From: Bombyx mori
Taxonomy: Eukaryota > Arthropoda > Insecta > Lepidoptera > Bombycidae
Direction: 5' to 3'
Length of the DNA stretch: 64,000 nt
Assembly: GCF_030269925.1 (NCBI RefSeq)
Contig: NC_085108.1
Coordinates: 7,068,001-7,132,000 of the forward strand
Shown here: positions 23,867 to 32,738 of the stretch, in pieces
How positions within the stretch are numbered: the first letter of the stretch is position 1
Layout: each line of letters begins with the position of its first letter
Program-made: the position numbers and the translations under genes
The notes under the pieces: generated by a model
What the model was told of the DNA's origin: nothing
The model's database searches: none
What the model saw: the letters and a program-made list of their open reading frames with translations, nothing else

Positions 23867-26800
23867 GATTAAAGATTAATTTGTTTCGGAATATCTTTTT
23901 CTATTTGAAGTCGGTTTTTGTTAAAGCATTTCGATTTACAATCATTAGTTACCTAAGTAATCTTTGGGAGCCTACAGTAGGTACTAGTTCAAATAGGCGC
24001 GAACGGAAAATTTTATCATAAACTCTTCATGGCATCGGAGCTTATCACGGTTTCTTTATTATAGAGCCGTTACTTCGAGTGTGACGAGAGCGAGGATTAC
24101 TCGTCGGACGACAGCGACTATTACCCTCAGCAGATCCTCCCTCCAGCGCCGCAGCCGATGCAGCAGGAGGAAGATGACGAGGTGAAAAGATATTTTCTTT
24201 TAATACTGTGATGGGTGGGCGATCTGACAGCCCAGTCGCCATTGACTAGTTACCGGAGCCCATAGACGTCTACAACGTAAATGACGACACTCACTTTTTA
24301 TTGGTGGTAGGACGTCTTGTGAGTCCGCGCGGTTAGGTATCACCACACTGCTTATTTCTGCCGTGAAGCAGTAATGAGTTTGAAGGGTGGGGCAGCCGTT
24401 GTAACTATACTGAGATCTTAGAACATAGATCTCAAGGTGGGTGCCGGCATTTACGTTGTAGATGTCTATGGGTTCCAGTAACCACTTAACACCAGGTGGA
24501 CTGTGAACTCGTTCACCCATCTAAGCAATAAAAAAAGTGACCTAACCTATATATTAGTCGACTATTATCAAAGCCGGCAATGTGACTTTTGGATAATTAT
24601 TGGTAAATCAGAAAAACGAATTATTGACTTTGTATTCCATTGGCAGTCACAAAACTCTTTTGAACGACATCTTAGATAAATAACAGGTTAAGTATTAACC
24701 TTTATTTAATGCAGGTTTTGAACCGTATTCTTTGAAGGAGACGATTATATTCAAATCAATCTGTATTGACATATCAATAACATTTTTTTGTCCAAATGCA
24801 CAGATTGCCACCTTTGATAATAGACGACTCATATGATAGTTAGTATGGAGATAATGAAGTATGAATTTACATTAAATACTTCGTAACCAAAAATAATGTT
24901 TACAAAGCCATCTGTTATCTATGTGTGAAACTAGGGATAAATCGTTTTTTTCATCAAAAGGAGAAACCCGAAATTCATACAAACTTGGGCCCGGCGTTAC
25001 AGTGCTAGAATTTGGGCATAAATTACAATACCTTAGAAGGTTTCATGAGCCCAATTTTCAGGTCTCCCAGCAATGGCCAATTTGGTAAATCACACAATGT
25101 TTACATTTTAGGTTATGTTTATTGTTCGAGATATTTTAGGACTTTTTGGCGGGAACGCGAGGAGTGAAGTTGTGTGATTTGTTTAATTTGTCTATTTAGT
25201 GTTTCTTCGGATTTAAATGTGTAATAATGGTGGTTTATTAACTGTTTAATATCTGTGAAAGTGCACAAATGTGGGAAGATGAAACAAAGCCGCTGGACGT
25301 AACTTCTCGTGATCCTCCAAAAAGTCCACTGAAAAAATCTTAGTAAATATCCACCATTTTACTGAGATTATATTTCATCTCATATCATCTCATTTAATTT
25401 CATCCCAGTTGATTAATGTCTTAAATTAATCATCTTCATTTCATTTCACTCCATAATATCATTTTTCATAAAAATATGAATATACATTAAAATAAGACAT
25501 GACTTAAAGGTCTCAGTTACCAGGTCATAAAATCTCTTAAAAAAAACGAGATATTTTAATAAAAAACGATATTTTTGAGGCTGTTTCCTACTAAAGATGA
25601 GTAATTTTTTACGAAACCTGTTGCAGCAACAGGTTGCTTGAAAATAAAAGTGGAACCTGTTACGAGAATTCGCGCATTAGGTTGTTTACGAAAACGAACA
25701 AAGCCAAAACTTAAAAACAACGTGTCATAACTAAATGGCACAGTTATTTATTTCTTTTAATGATTTTTGTTAGTGGATTTTGGTGCTTTATTGCGTTATT
25801 CAATGAGATTAAGTCTGGTCAGCGAATCATGGCACAACTAAATAGCGGCAATCCAAAATATCTTCAGTTGGCAGCATTAAAGATAACATAACACGATTTG
25901 ATACATTTGTGTTTTTCTATGGCATAGTCATATTAATATAAAAATGCAAAACTACCCTTTCATGCTATATTTAATGTTGTCAGTTGTAGATATTTTGAAT
26001 TGCCGCCATTGTAAGTAGTTGTGTCACAATTCGATGGCCATACTCTATTTACATTGATTAAAATACCTATAAAAACAGTCATTTATCCTAAAACAAAAGA
26101 GTATTAATTATTTTTTACACTCGATTTCCACTAAATCGATCCAATTTTAGGGATGCTAATAATCCGCACGTTTGTGGAGCTAGTTATGTATATTGAAATA
26201 AGTGTTGCAGATGTTTACAAAGATCGTTTAAAACAAAAAATAGAATTCAACTTTTTTTCTACACTTGGCCATTGTCAATGAAGCTAAGATTTCAATAGGT
26301 TAATAAAGCAAAATAGACGAATTTTTTGATACATATCCCATTCGTGTAACGCTTAGGCCCAGAATGGGGTTTCTCCTTTATTATGTTTTAAATAAATTGC
26401 AATATATAAGCACGAATATGAAAAATTGTGGGCTAGGCCACTTTTACGCCGACGGCTTCACAGCCCACCTGATGTTAAGTGGTTACTGGAGCCCATAGAC
26501 ATCCACAACGTAAATGCGCCACCCACCTTGAGACATAAGTTCTAAGGTCTCAGTACAGTTACAACGGCTGCCCCACCCTTCAAACCAAAACGCATTACTG
26601 CTTCACGGCAGAAATAGCCGGGGTGGTGGTACCTACCCGCGCAGACTCACAACAGGTCCTACCACCAGTGCAAAAAGCGAAATTTTCGGAAACACAACGC
26701 GTTCCAGGTATTTGTCGACACGGCTCCAAGCGATAACACCTCAACCGACATGCTTCTCGAGAAAGAGAAGGCATCGATATCTTCGGAGGAAGTCGACGAG

Positions 26801-26896
26801 TCGGAGGAGGATAACATGCATCTGGAAGTGGCGGCTGGAACGCCAATTCTTCTCAACTATTTACTGACACATCCGATAACGTGTGCCATACAGTAG
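16011..26896 (+). CDS. Unrecognised multi-exon gene, 3' part (five in-frame exons)
   Basis: Five exons with GT-AG borders join without a stop: 16011-16182, 17159-17294, 18238-18406, 24065-24181 and 26708-26896 (stop TAG at 26894-26896). Lengths 172, 136, 169, 117 and 189 give 260 residues in compatible phases, which is strong evidence that they belong together. Exons 1-2 encode a polar, charged stretch. Exon 3 has a basic patch (PKPRRRRHF, TRRKRRH) and then a cysteine cluster CTYKESCRCLDCQ that continues into exon 4 as SRYFECD. Exons 4 and 5 are very acidic (DESEDYSSDDSDYY, QEEDDE, SSEEVDESEEDN), and the end is hydrophobic (LLNYLLTHPITCAIQ). I do not recognise the protein. The cysteine cluster could be a small insect-specific domain or a metal site. 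The true 5' end lies upstream. A DEF8-like gene sits antisense in the intron 18407-24064. Mobile elements lie close to exons 3, 4 and 5. Confidence 0.8.
16248..16475 (-). repeat. Family B copy
   Basis: TTAATTCCTACCGAAGCTGAG to CAGTGGGCTGTGTCTGAGG, in the intron after the first recognised exon. Confidence 0.75.
16600..17022 (-). pseudogene. Jockey-type LINE reverse-transcriptase C-terminal fragment (family D)
   Basis: Encodes TLYKTCIRPVMTYASVVLDH and GAPWFVRYIDLHDDLDLES, with LRTLKTVRDRAAFILGNF-like residues at 16970-17022. Broken by stops. Same family as 44690-45335. Confidence 0.75.
17024..17126 (+). repeat. Family A 3' fragment
   Basis: GGTGTGGCAGCCGTTGTACT to AGCAATAACAAAAAAAAAAC, 33 bases before the 17159 exon. 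Confidence 0.65.
17500..17775 (+). repeat. Family A copy with 5' linker
   Basis: ACCCGCAAAATTATAATTTG linker, then body to GGCAATAAAAATAAATATA. Confidence 0.85.
17820..18130 (+). pseudogene. RTE-like LINE C-terminus fragment
   Basis: RRDWGGQLTGWTDDLIKVV, GREWMRKVANRRR, stop, GAFEETYTQLW match the usual end of RTE-type reverse-transcriptase ORFs (W-DDI-KVAG-WM-A-DR). 17820-17910 resembles the family A linker. Confidence 0.65.
18140..18215 (-). repeat. tRNA-like SINE head, diverged
   Basis: GCGGGATTCGAACGCGGGTA (B box) and CTTATCCTCCAGGCCGCGAC (A box) in minus orientation. It ends 22 bases before the 18238 exon. Confidence 0.55.
18466..18664 (-). repeat. Family A copy, partly deleted
   Basis: ATATCTTAGATGGGTGGACC to CCTACCACCAGTAAAC, with a missing segment near the start. 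Confidence 0.75.
18720..18954 (+). repeat. Family A copy, diverged
   Basis: ACCTATTTCTGTCGCGAAGC to TAAGCAATAAAAAAAAAC. Inverted relative to 18466-18664. Confidence 0.7.
19275..19498 (+). repeat. Family A copy with internal deletions
   Basis: GGTAAGGCCTCTTGTGAGTT to TAAGTAATAAATAAAAAAAG. 18955-19270 and 19500-20335 show only AT-rich sequence, possibly DEF8 3' UTR. Confidence 0.75.
20336..20341 (-). terminator. Likely polyA signal of the DEF8-like gene
   Basis: TTTATT on the plus strand reads AATAAA on the minus strand, 35 bases past the stop codon. Further AT-rich sequence to about 19500 could hold a longer 3' UTR. Confidence 0.4.
20376..21725 (-). CDS. Def8: DEF8-like protein: C1 zinc finger plus Rubicon-homology domain
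   Basis: Intronless reading frame of 449 residues from the ATG at 21725. I chose this Met (MAAALAHDSP) because its context ACAATGG is near ideal. The frame is open 16 codons further upstream, with an ATG at 21767 in poor context. Residues about 123-174 form a C1-type finger (HHF, CDHC, CTDCGYLCHYKCIDHIC). Residues about 185-425 fit the Rubicon-homology cysteine-rich region: CPERG, CAECETTL, DPRLCDYTGLYYCTTCHW, YCKxC-like clusters near the end (CPLCSGKGYLCEVC, CEKCNSMYHRGCW, CLKC). All expected Cys/His clusters are present, so the protein should fold. Family members (DEF8, PLEKHM1, Rubicon) bind Rab7 or act at lysosomes; in osteoclasts DEF8 works with PLEKHM1 on lysosome positioning. Length matches animal DEF8 (about 450). 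The gene lies antisense within an intron of the plus-strand gene. The lack of introns may reflect retroposition or simple intron loss. Confidence 0.92.
   Translation of the reverse strand: MAAALAHDSPKYRGSLICCNPRTSVTDRSPSSSTSGCVSADESYDSNYIPKSIANKKLKIHSSATKEDIEKAINQCKELILNSSQCSDERKWLVRYLVELRLRLEDLKDNEGQTRVKVSIKGHHFEQQVNPNNRKQYCDHCSGVIWSIVQSSYICTDCGYLCHYKCIDHICRVCAHVVMTEKGEFDMNICPERGLAAQDYKCAECETTLTFKDAWNDPRLCDYTGLYYCTTCHWNDQFAIPARVVHNWDWEKRYVSRLAYQMLSIAWSRPYINIENINSKLFSFIAELEWVHKMRKDLEWMRRYLCACTEGTTLLSPLFVQLGDVNKKYSMSHLQAINDGSLETELTELTEVCRTHITNCPLCSGKGYLCEVCSNNEVLYPFDSGAIMCEKCNSMYHRGCWLRKGQTCLKCTRIDERNKSTEKENENLHSDYDIDKFVDTSIGPLSETI
21726..22629. other. 5' flank of the DEF8-like gene, nothing recognised
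   Basis: No repeat of the window's families is visible. No TATA box stands out near 21780-21950, so the promoter cannot be placed. Confidence 0.2.
22630..23005 (-). mobile_element. Retroposed segment with perfect 12-bp target duplication
   Basis: GACCAATGAGTT occurs at 22630-22641 and again at 22994-23005. The 352 bases between start with a T-tract, that is, a polyA tail on the minus strand. The interior is noncoding and AT-rich; it may be a LINE 3' UTR or a retrocopy. Identity unknown. Confidence 0.75.
23262..23925 (+). mobile_element. Family G inverted-repeat element, split by family F
   Basis: Left end TTAACCGACTTCACAAAAGG, right end ATTTGAAGTCGGTTTTTG. The same element without the insert is at 33943-34258, so 23551-23870 is an insertion. 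The body includes AAGTACGTGCGCGACAAATA. Confidence 0.75.
23551..23870 (+). repeat. Family F copy nested in family G, with (TA)n tail
   Basis: CTAACTGACCTGGCAGACTT to ATTCATTTTTATATATATAT; the TA microsatellite runs to about 23866. It is inserted after TTTTTAGTGTATA. Confidence 0.75.
24209..24537. repeat. Adjacent inverted family A pieces
   Basis: 24209-24294 is a minus-oriented 3' fragment; 24296-24537 is a plus-oriented copy. Together they can fold back. They start 28 bases after the donor of exon 24065-24181. Confidence 0.75.
24551..24835. mobile_element. Family H inverted-repeat element, copy 1
   Basis: AGTCGACTATTATCAAAGCC at the left, CTTTGATAATAGACGACTCA at the right. Differs from 34773-35056 by about four changes in 285 bases. 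TA at both borders fits a Tc1/mariner-type target. Confidence 0.75.
24957..26380. mobile_element. Candidate 1.4-kb inverted-repeat transposon (non-autonomous)
   Basis: Left end AAAAGGAGAAACCCGAAAT, then TTGGGCCCGGCGTTACA. Right end, read inward, AAAGGAGAAACCCC, then GGGCCTAAGCGTTACA. No long reading frame is inside. A family J copy is nested at 25140-25480. Confidence 0.4.
25140..25480 (+). repeat. Family J repeat
   Basis: ACTTTTTGGCGGGAACGCGA to TTTCATTTCACTCCATAAT. Confidence 0.65.
26455..26672 (-). repeat. Family A copy just upstream of the last exon of the plus-strand gene
   Basis: CACAGCCCACCTGATGTTAA to CCTACCACCAGTGC, ending about 36 bases before the exon at 26708. Confidence 0.85.
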
Positions 26897-26984
26897 TTGG
26901 CTCGCCCCTCAAACAGCTGGTGGGTCAGCGAATCTCAAACTTTTGAATCGATTTTAGTCGATTATTTTCAAACTAAAATCGATT

Positions 26985-26990
26985 AATAAA
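26985..26990 (+). terminator. PolyA signal AATAAA of the 16011-26896 gene
   Basis: AATAAA lies 89 bases after the stop codon at 26896, in single-copy-looking sequence before the next repeat. It is the first canonical polyA hexamer downstream. Confidence 0.55.
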
Positions 26991-27151
26991 CAAGACAAGA
27001 TTAACAATCAACAATTGTTCGTATTAAGCTGTTTAAGATAATTCGCGTTGATTTAAATGGATTACGCTTAGATGTTGCACTAATAGCTTTATGGCTGGCG
27101 ATAATTTGTTCACTCAGCTCATAGAAATTGTGAAACTGTAAATGCTTGTCT

Positions 27152-27345
27152 TTTTTTTCCTGCCTATGCTGATAGCGTTGAAAGGCTATATCAGTGTTAC
27201 CCTAGCATGTAGGTGAGCTCACGGGGCTCAAACCGGAGTGTTGCTAACATTGACCCTAGCAAGAGCCGTGATTCGCAGATCGGAAACGCGACCCACTGAG
27301 AAGATCCGACGAGAAACTCAGTGGGCTGTGTCTGTGGGATGCTTG
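27152..27345 (-). repeat. Family B copy
   Basis: TTTTTCCTGCCTATGCTGATAG to CAGTGGGCTGTGTCTGTGG. Confidence 0.75.
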
Positions 27346-27479
27346 TCCTTTATATAGTGGGTACCGGTAAAGAGAACTGTCTTAAATGGACAAAAAATAT
27401 GAGTGGAAAGTTGTGACTTGGTAACACATACAGCGGCGATGTACCGAGCGAGGTGTGATGTGAATGTAGACTGTTTTTT

Positions 27480-27590
27480 TGCTCAGTTGGATGGACGGCC
27501 TGGTGTTAAGTGGTTACTGAAACCCATAGACATCTACAACGTAAATGCGCCACCCACCTTGAGATATAAGTTCTAAGGTCTCAGTATATA
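27480..27590 (-). repeat. Family A 3' fragment
   Basis: GCTCAGTTGGATGGACGGCC to GGTCTCAGTATATATT. Confidence 0.65.
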
Positions 27591-27701
27591 TTAAGATCTA
27601 GTTTATTAAATCCATTGCGTAGCGCGTTCGAACTCACGGTCGACGCGGCGGATATCACTTTGGCCACATTATATTCGTTCATTTACAATCGACGCGGCTT
27701 T

Positions 27702-27857
27702 AGTGTTTTTAGTGAGTGTTTTTTAACGTTCTCGATAGCGTAAAAGTTAACGCAAATTTGTATGAACGTTTGCCTACGTTTGCCGCTAGGGGCGCTGTTC
27801 CAACTGCATACAAACTTAACTTTTACGCTATCGTTAAAAAATACTCACTAAGCACAC
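27702..27857. mobile_element. Family E foldback element, copy 3
   Basis: Diverged left end AGTGTTTTTAGTGAGTG, right end CTCACTAAGCACACGG; inner arms carry GTTCTCGATAGCGTAAAAGT and its complement. Confidence 0.65.
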
Positions 27858-28074
27858 GGCACTACTCGCTAGGGTTCGCGTTCAAGATAATTTCTCACGA
27901 TACAAACACTATTAGCTATGCACAATTCGGATACGCTAAAGATATAATTATAATCGTATGTGCCTAGTATGAATAATTCGAGAGGTGAACGGATATTTGG
28001 ATGAGAGCAACATTTTTGCAACTTTACATGAGAGCTATTTAAAAGTTCAAAATTTAGAAAAAATATCATAACAA

Positions 28075-28322
28075 AAAAAAAAAAAAAATTGCTTAGATGG
28101 GTGGACGAGCCCACCTGATTTTAAGTAGTTACTGGAGCCCATAGATATTTACAACGCGTAAATGCCGCCATCCACCTTGAGATACGAGTTCTAAGGTCTC
28201 AGTATAGTTACAACGGCTGCCCCGCCCTTCAAACCGAAACGCATTACTGCTTCACGGCAGAAATAGGCAGGGTGATAGTACCTACCCGCGCGGACTCTTA
28301 AGAGCTCCTACCACCAGTAAAA
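28075..28322 (-). repeat. Family A copy
   Basis: Long A/T run, TTGCTTAGATGGGTGGACG to CCTACCACCAGTAAAAA. 28323-28690 shows nothing. Confidence 0.85.
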
Positions 28323-28690
28323 AGATGTAAACCACTGTTGTTACTAATACCAAATAAAGCACACCTTTCGTTATAAAGATAAATGTCATGTATTATGTAA
28401 GCAAAATGTCCCTTAAACCAAATATCTTTTCACCCCTCGATAGTACATAATATAAATAACCTAGTCTTTAAAATTTCAAGTCAAAAAAATATTACTATGT
28501 AATTAAAATGGCGATTATATTATAGTTTCAAAATAGGTAAGCTAAAAAATAGTTCTTAGCTATGTGTACGTGGCTTAATTGTTGTAAAGGATATTATAAG
28601 CAATAAAATCTAATGCAGCGCTTGGTTTTTTAATTTACTTATCAATTACTCACGGTTTCGCCCTAAATATTTTAAATGTGAACATAAGTA

Positions 28691-29031
28691 CTCTGAGGAA
28701 TTGTTCGAGATGATACCGGCATCTCGTTTTTACCATCGCACCGCCCGCCGCCGGAGTAGAGTTCATCCATACTACCTGAAGCCACTGCGGTCATCCACAG
28801 TGCGTTTCCAGAGATCTTTTTTGCCACGTACCATCCGGCTATGGAATGAGCTCCCCTCCACGGTGTTTCCCGAGCGCTATGACATGTCCTTCTTCAAACG
28901 AGGCTTGTGGAGAGTATTAAACGGTAGGCAGCGGCTTGGCTCTGTCCCTGGCATTGCTGAAGTCCATGGGCGACGGTAACCACTCACCATCCGGTGGGCC
29001 GTATGCTCGTCTGCCTACAAGGGCAGTAAAA
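28691..29031 (+). pseudogene. CR1-like LINE 3' end, 5'-truncated
   Basis: Open frame FEMIPASRFYHRTARRRSR to GLWRVLNGRQRLGSVPGIAE, then the standard tail and poly-A. Confidence 0.8.
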
Positions 29032-30254
29032 AAAAAATTCAAAATCATTAAGCACAAATCCGCCGTCATCATGAGTACCAGTTCAAAGATTGGGACAGTA
29101 GTTATAACAGACAATTGAGACTGCATTTATTAATTAAATAAAACCACAAACAAAAATCTCATTTCAAATTTTTATTCTTTCTTTTCAAAACATAATTAAC
29201 GTGTTCCGAATGTTTTTTTTTTTTAAATTATTTATTTTTATTATTAATATTCACGTTTTTTTTTTCTTTCGCAAACCCTCTCAACGTCACCTCCATTCAG
29301 CTCACTTTATTGTAATCGAACGATTGAAGACAATAACAATTTTGGAAAATTTATCAAAATTACAATTATTTTTTTTTGTGCCTTTTAAAATAACGCTTCT
29401 CAATCTTAACTCTCTATAAATAATGTAACTACGAGAAAATTTCTTGAATGGAAACCGAGGGAAATAGCTAACTTGCGATAACTCCACCAAAAATCACACT
29501 AACGGTAGTCCTTAAGCTAATTTCTACCTTAAAATTTAACTCCCTAAGATCGAAACTCAGACACCCGACGCAGTCCATACTCTACACGAGCGTTTTGTTC
29601 CTCGCTAAAAGCATTATAACTAATAAAAATTACTATTTATATATACAAAAGGCGTTTTTACACTATTCAATTTAGTTAAAAAATAATTTATCGCTTCCAC
29701 ATAAATTTCAAATTTCCTTTCCTAGTCAGCTAGTCCAACTTTTTATTTATATTTCTTAACTTATTACAAAATACTTTTTTTTAGAAATAAAACGCGTCCG
29801 CGCCAACCCTGGATCGTTAGCGCAAACTCGCAAGGGTCAGCCCTGCGTTCCGCATTCGGTCACAAGACCATTCATTTCGAAACTGTGTGTATCGTTAGGT
29901 TAGGTTCACACGGCATTGTCTTGCACGTTTATTTGCAGGATACGTCTTAACGACTGAATGGTGGCACATACATTGTACATAGAACCATTCACACGTCGTT
30001 TATACTACAGATGTAGCTCCTGAGTGAGTGATATAAAAGATATATATGCACGTGCTGTCGCAACCTATCGCATTTTGACGGTAGTTTTTGGCACATCAAA
30101 GAGCTTAACTGTTGAATTGAAGCCGCCAAACTTACACACGTTTGCCACTGTGAAGCAATAGCGCCATGAGACCACACATGTTCAGCGCAGCCGGTTAAAC
30201 CTCTAAATATGATGCTAATGAGCAAGTCATTTACTATCTCAAAATGTACACATG
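29032..30254. other. Unassigned sequence
   Basis: 29160-29790 is AT-rich. 29800-30230 is more balanced in base composition and repeat-poor, with a 78-codon minus-strand frame at 29989-30225 that has no recognisable motif. GTTAGGTTAGG at about 29895 is too short to be telomeric. Confidence 0.2.
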
Positions 30255-30420
30255 TTTTTTATTTTATTTTATTGCTTAGACGTGGGTGGACGAGCTCACA
30301 GCCCATCTGGTGTTAAGTGGCTACTGGAGCCTATAGACATCTACAACGTAAATGCTCCACCCAGATATAAGTTCTAAGGTCTCAGTATAGTTACAACAGC
30401 TGCCCCACTTACATGTTAAG
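30255..30420 (-). repeat. Family A copy, 5'-truncated
   Basis: TTATTTTATTGCTTAGACGTG to CAACAGCTGCCCCACTT. Confidence 0.8.
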
Positions 30421-30444
30421 TGTTCAAGGTCCCCAAATGTAGTT

Positions 30445-30650
30445 ATGGGTCAACCTGGTGTTAAGTGATTACCGGAGCCTATTGACATCAACAATACAAT
30501 CCCAATCCACCTTGAGACATGAAGTCTTAATCACAATTGTATAGTACAATGGCTGCCCTACTCGTCAAATCGAAGGCATGATTGCTTCGCAGAAGAAGCA
30601 GGGATGGTTTTGGTGCACAGACTTTCTCCCACCAGAATGCAGTGTATTCC
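30445..30650 (-). repeat. Old family A copy
   Basis: CAACCTGGTGTTAAGTGATT, GGCTGCCCTACTCGTCAAAT and TTGCTTCGCAGAAG follow the family order with many changes. 30651-32676 shows only AT-rich sequence. Confidence 0.6.
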
Positions 30651-32676
30651 AGCACATATGAACCCCAAAATTTCTTTAACAAACATACTCATTTGACTCA
30701 TATTAAGGTCTGTGTTATACAGGAGTAATGTATCACCAGGTTATTGGAGTGTCAGTTCTATTATTCTGAATAAATATATTAAAATCAATTAGTTATAATG
30801 TTTTTATACCTTAAACAACATGTCACAGTTTTGATTTATGACAATTGCCATAATATGATATTTTTTTACTATCAATTGCACATTTAAAGAACTATCCCTA
30901 ATTTTATATTAAGTATTTAATAATGAGCGGTGTCGGTCAATTTCTACAATACTAGATTAAACAATTTAATAAAACAATAATTTAACAGGACATTTAGTCC
31001 GTTTGTTGAGCTATTAACAGGAATCAGCTGTCATGTTTAATAATTAGAGGGAAATTTTTTTGGCTTACCAAAAAATTACTGCATGAACATTTACAAACAT
31101 ACATCTGTGTATTAGTCAAACTCAGAATAAAGCTTAGTAGGGGCATAAAGTCAGATATCCAAAACTCAATTACCTCAGATACCTTTCAAATTATTTATAT
31201 ATACATGATGAGTGTTTTTTTAAAGTCAATAAATATAGTTTTCTAAGTATGCCCTCGGTTTTATAGGAATTTAGACCTTAGTGCACCCACTTAAATTTAA
31301 AATTTCAGGTAATGCCTGACTTTACATTAGACAAATGCGAGCGTGGGGTCATTGACTTCGCACGTCAGCTTGTGAACAGTAATGTTTTTTCTGTGCAAAG
31401 ATTATGTCAAGTAAATCTCTATATTTTAGGTACATACAGTATTACATGTGGACGCCATTATTAATGCAATGCAGTAAACCAAATCGAACGGTGGTTAATA
31501 TTTGTACATACGCACATTATGCTGACTTAATTTTATAGTGGCACAAGTTATAATTATTTTAAAAATATTATTTTAAATTTATGGTGTGGTATTATTTTAA
31601 AAAATATAAAAAATTTAAACATTACGCCTTTAATATTCTCACACACAAATCGGGTGCGACATGTCACTCCTATTTCCTCCTATGTATGCATGTGTGATTA
31701 GATGCTTGAAGGAAGATTTCAGATTTACAAAATAGTAACAACACTGTAATTTGAACCTAGATAAATTTGTATAGAAACAATAAAGTTGCACCATTTACGG
31801 TTATTTGATACTATCTTTGCAATCTGTCGTAAAGTTTCTTATAATACTTTTTTTTTTACTAAGTAGCTTTTACTTAAGTAGTTAAGTCTAGTAAGTAGTG
31901 ACGTGAATACTTTAGTGTATATATCTAGAAATTCACAAAACATTGAATCAGAAAACAGCTAATATTCCCCACAAATATCTTTACCGTTATATGCTAGCGT
32001 TCCCTATCTCCATTAGTCGCCTAACTAAATCTGTCTAAAATATAGACTAGACTAAATCTCCCCAAAAAATGCCCATATAAGTAGAAACTGACTAATCAAC
32101 ATTAAAATTGTCCCATAATTTACCATGTTCTATTTAATATATTTGCCTCTTGAAAACAACTTGCTATCTGCTATGTGTGGCTATATTTCTTAAACAGTAC
32201 GTATAGTATATCCCAGTATTCTGAACTAAGTCATATCATTGGAGCATATCACAAAAAAAAACATATAGAAATATCTATGTTTTTTTTTTCATTTTAGAGG
32301 AAGAGTAAATTGATTAAATAGTCTTCTATAGCTTCATGTTGATCAGAAACTTATAGCTATTACTAGCTATAGGTATATTTTGACTTGAACCACTATTGAT
32401 TTCAGTCAGCAAATGCGAAACTCACAGAAGTCTATCTTCTCAAAAAAAATTTGTGTTTGGATAAAGACCATAATTCATTTAACTCTAAGAGACACTTAAT
32501 TTTATATTATTATAAACCTAAATACTTAAGACTAATACCATAGAAAAGAACTCACAATTGTACATATCCAAGGAACGATTTGAATTTTCTCATGCAGACC
32601 GAATGCATTTCTATATGGTTTTGCGATACACTTAACGTTTCACTTGGAATTTACTAGAAGTTTTTTTTTTAAATTT

Positions 32677-32682
32677 TTTATT
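32677..32682 (-). terminator. PolyA signal of the MIF4G-like gene
   Basis: TTTATT on the plus strand gives AATAAA on the minus strand, 57 bases past the TAG stop. Other hexamers further down could extend the 3' UTR. Confidence 0.45.
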
Positions 32683-32738
32683 CCACTATTCCACTGTAAT
32701 TTTATAGTTCACTGTTAATTTTTCTCAATAGTCATATA

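Noticed and set aside
29890..29905. Telomeric TTAGG repeat
   Set aside because: Only two units; expected by chance.
29989..30225. 78-codon minus-strand frame as a small gene
   Set aside because: No motif, no splice or promoter support; kept only as part of the unassigned stretch.
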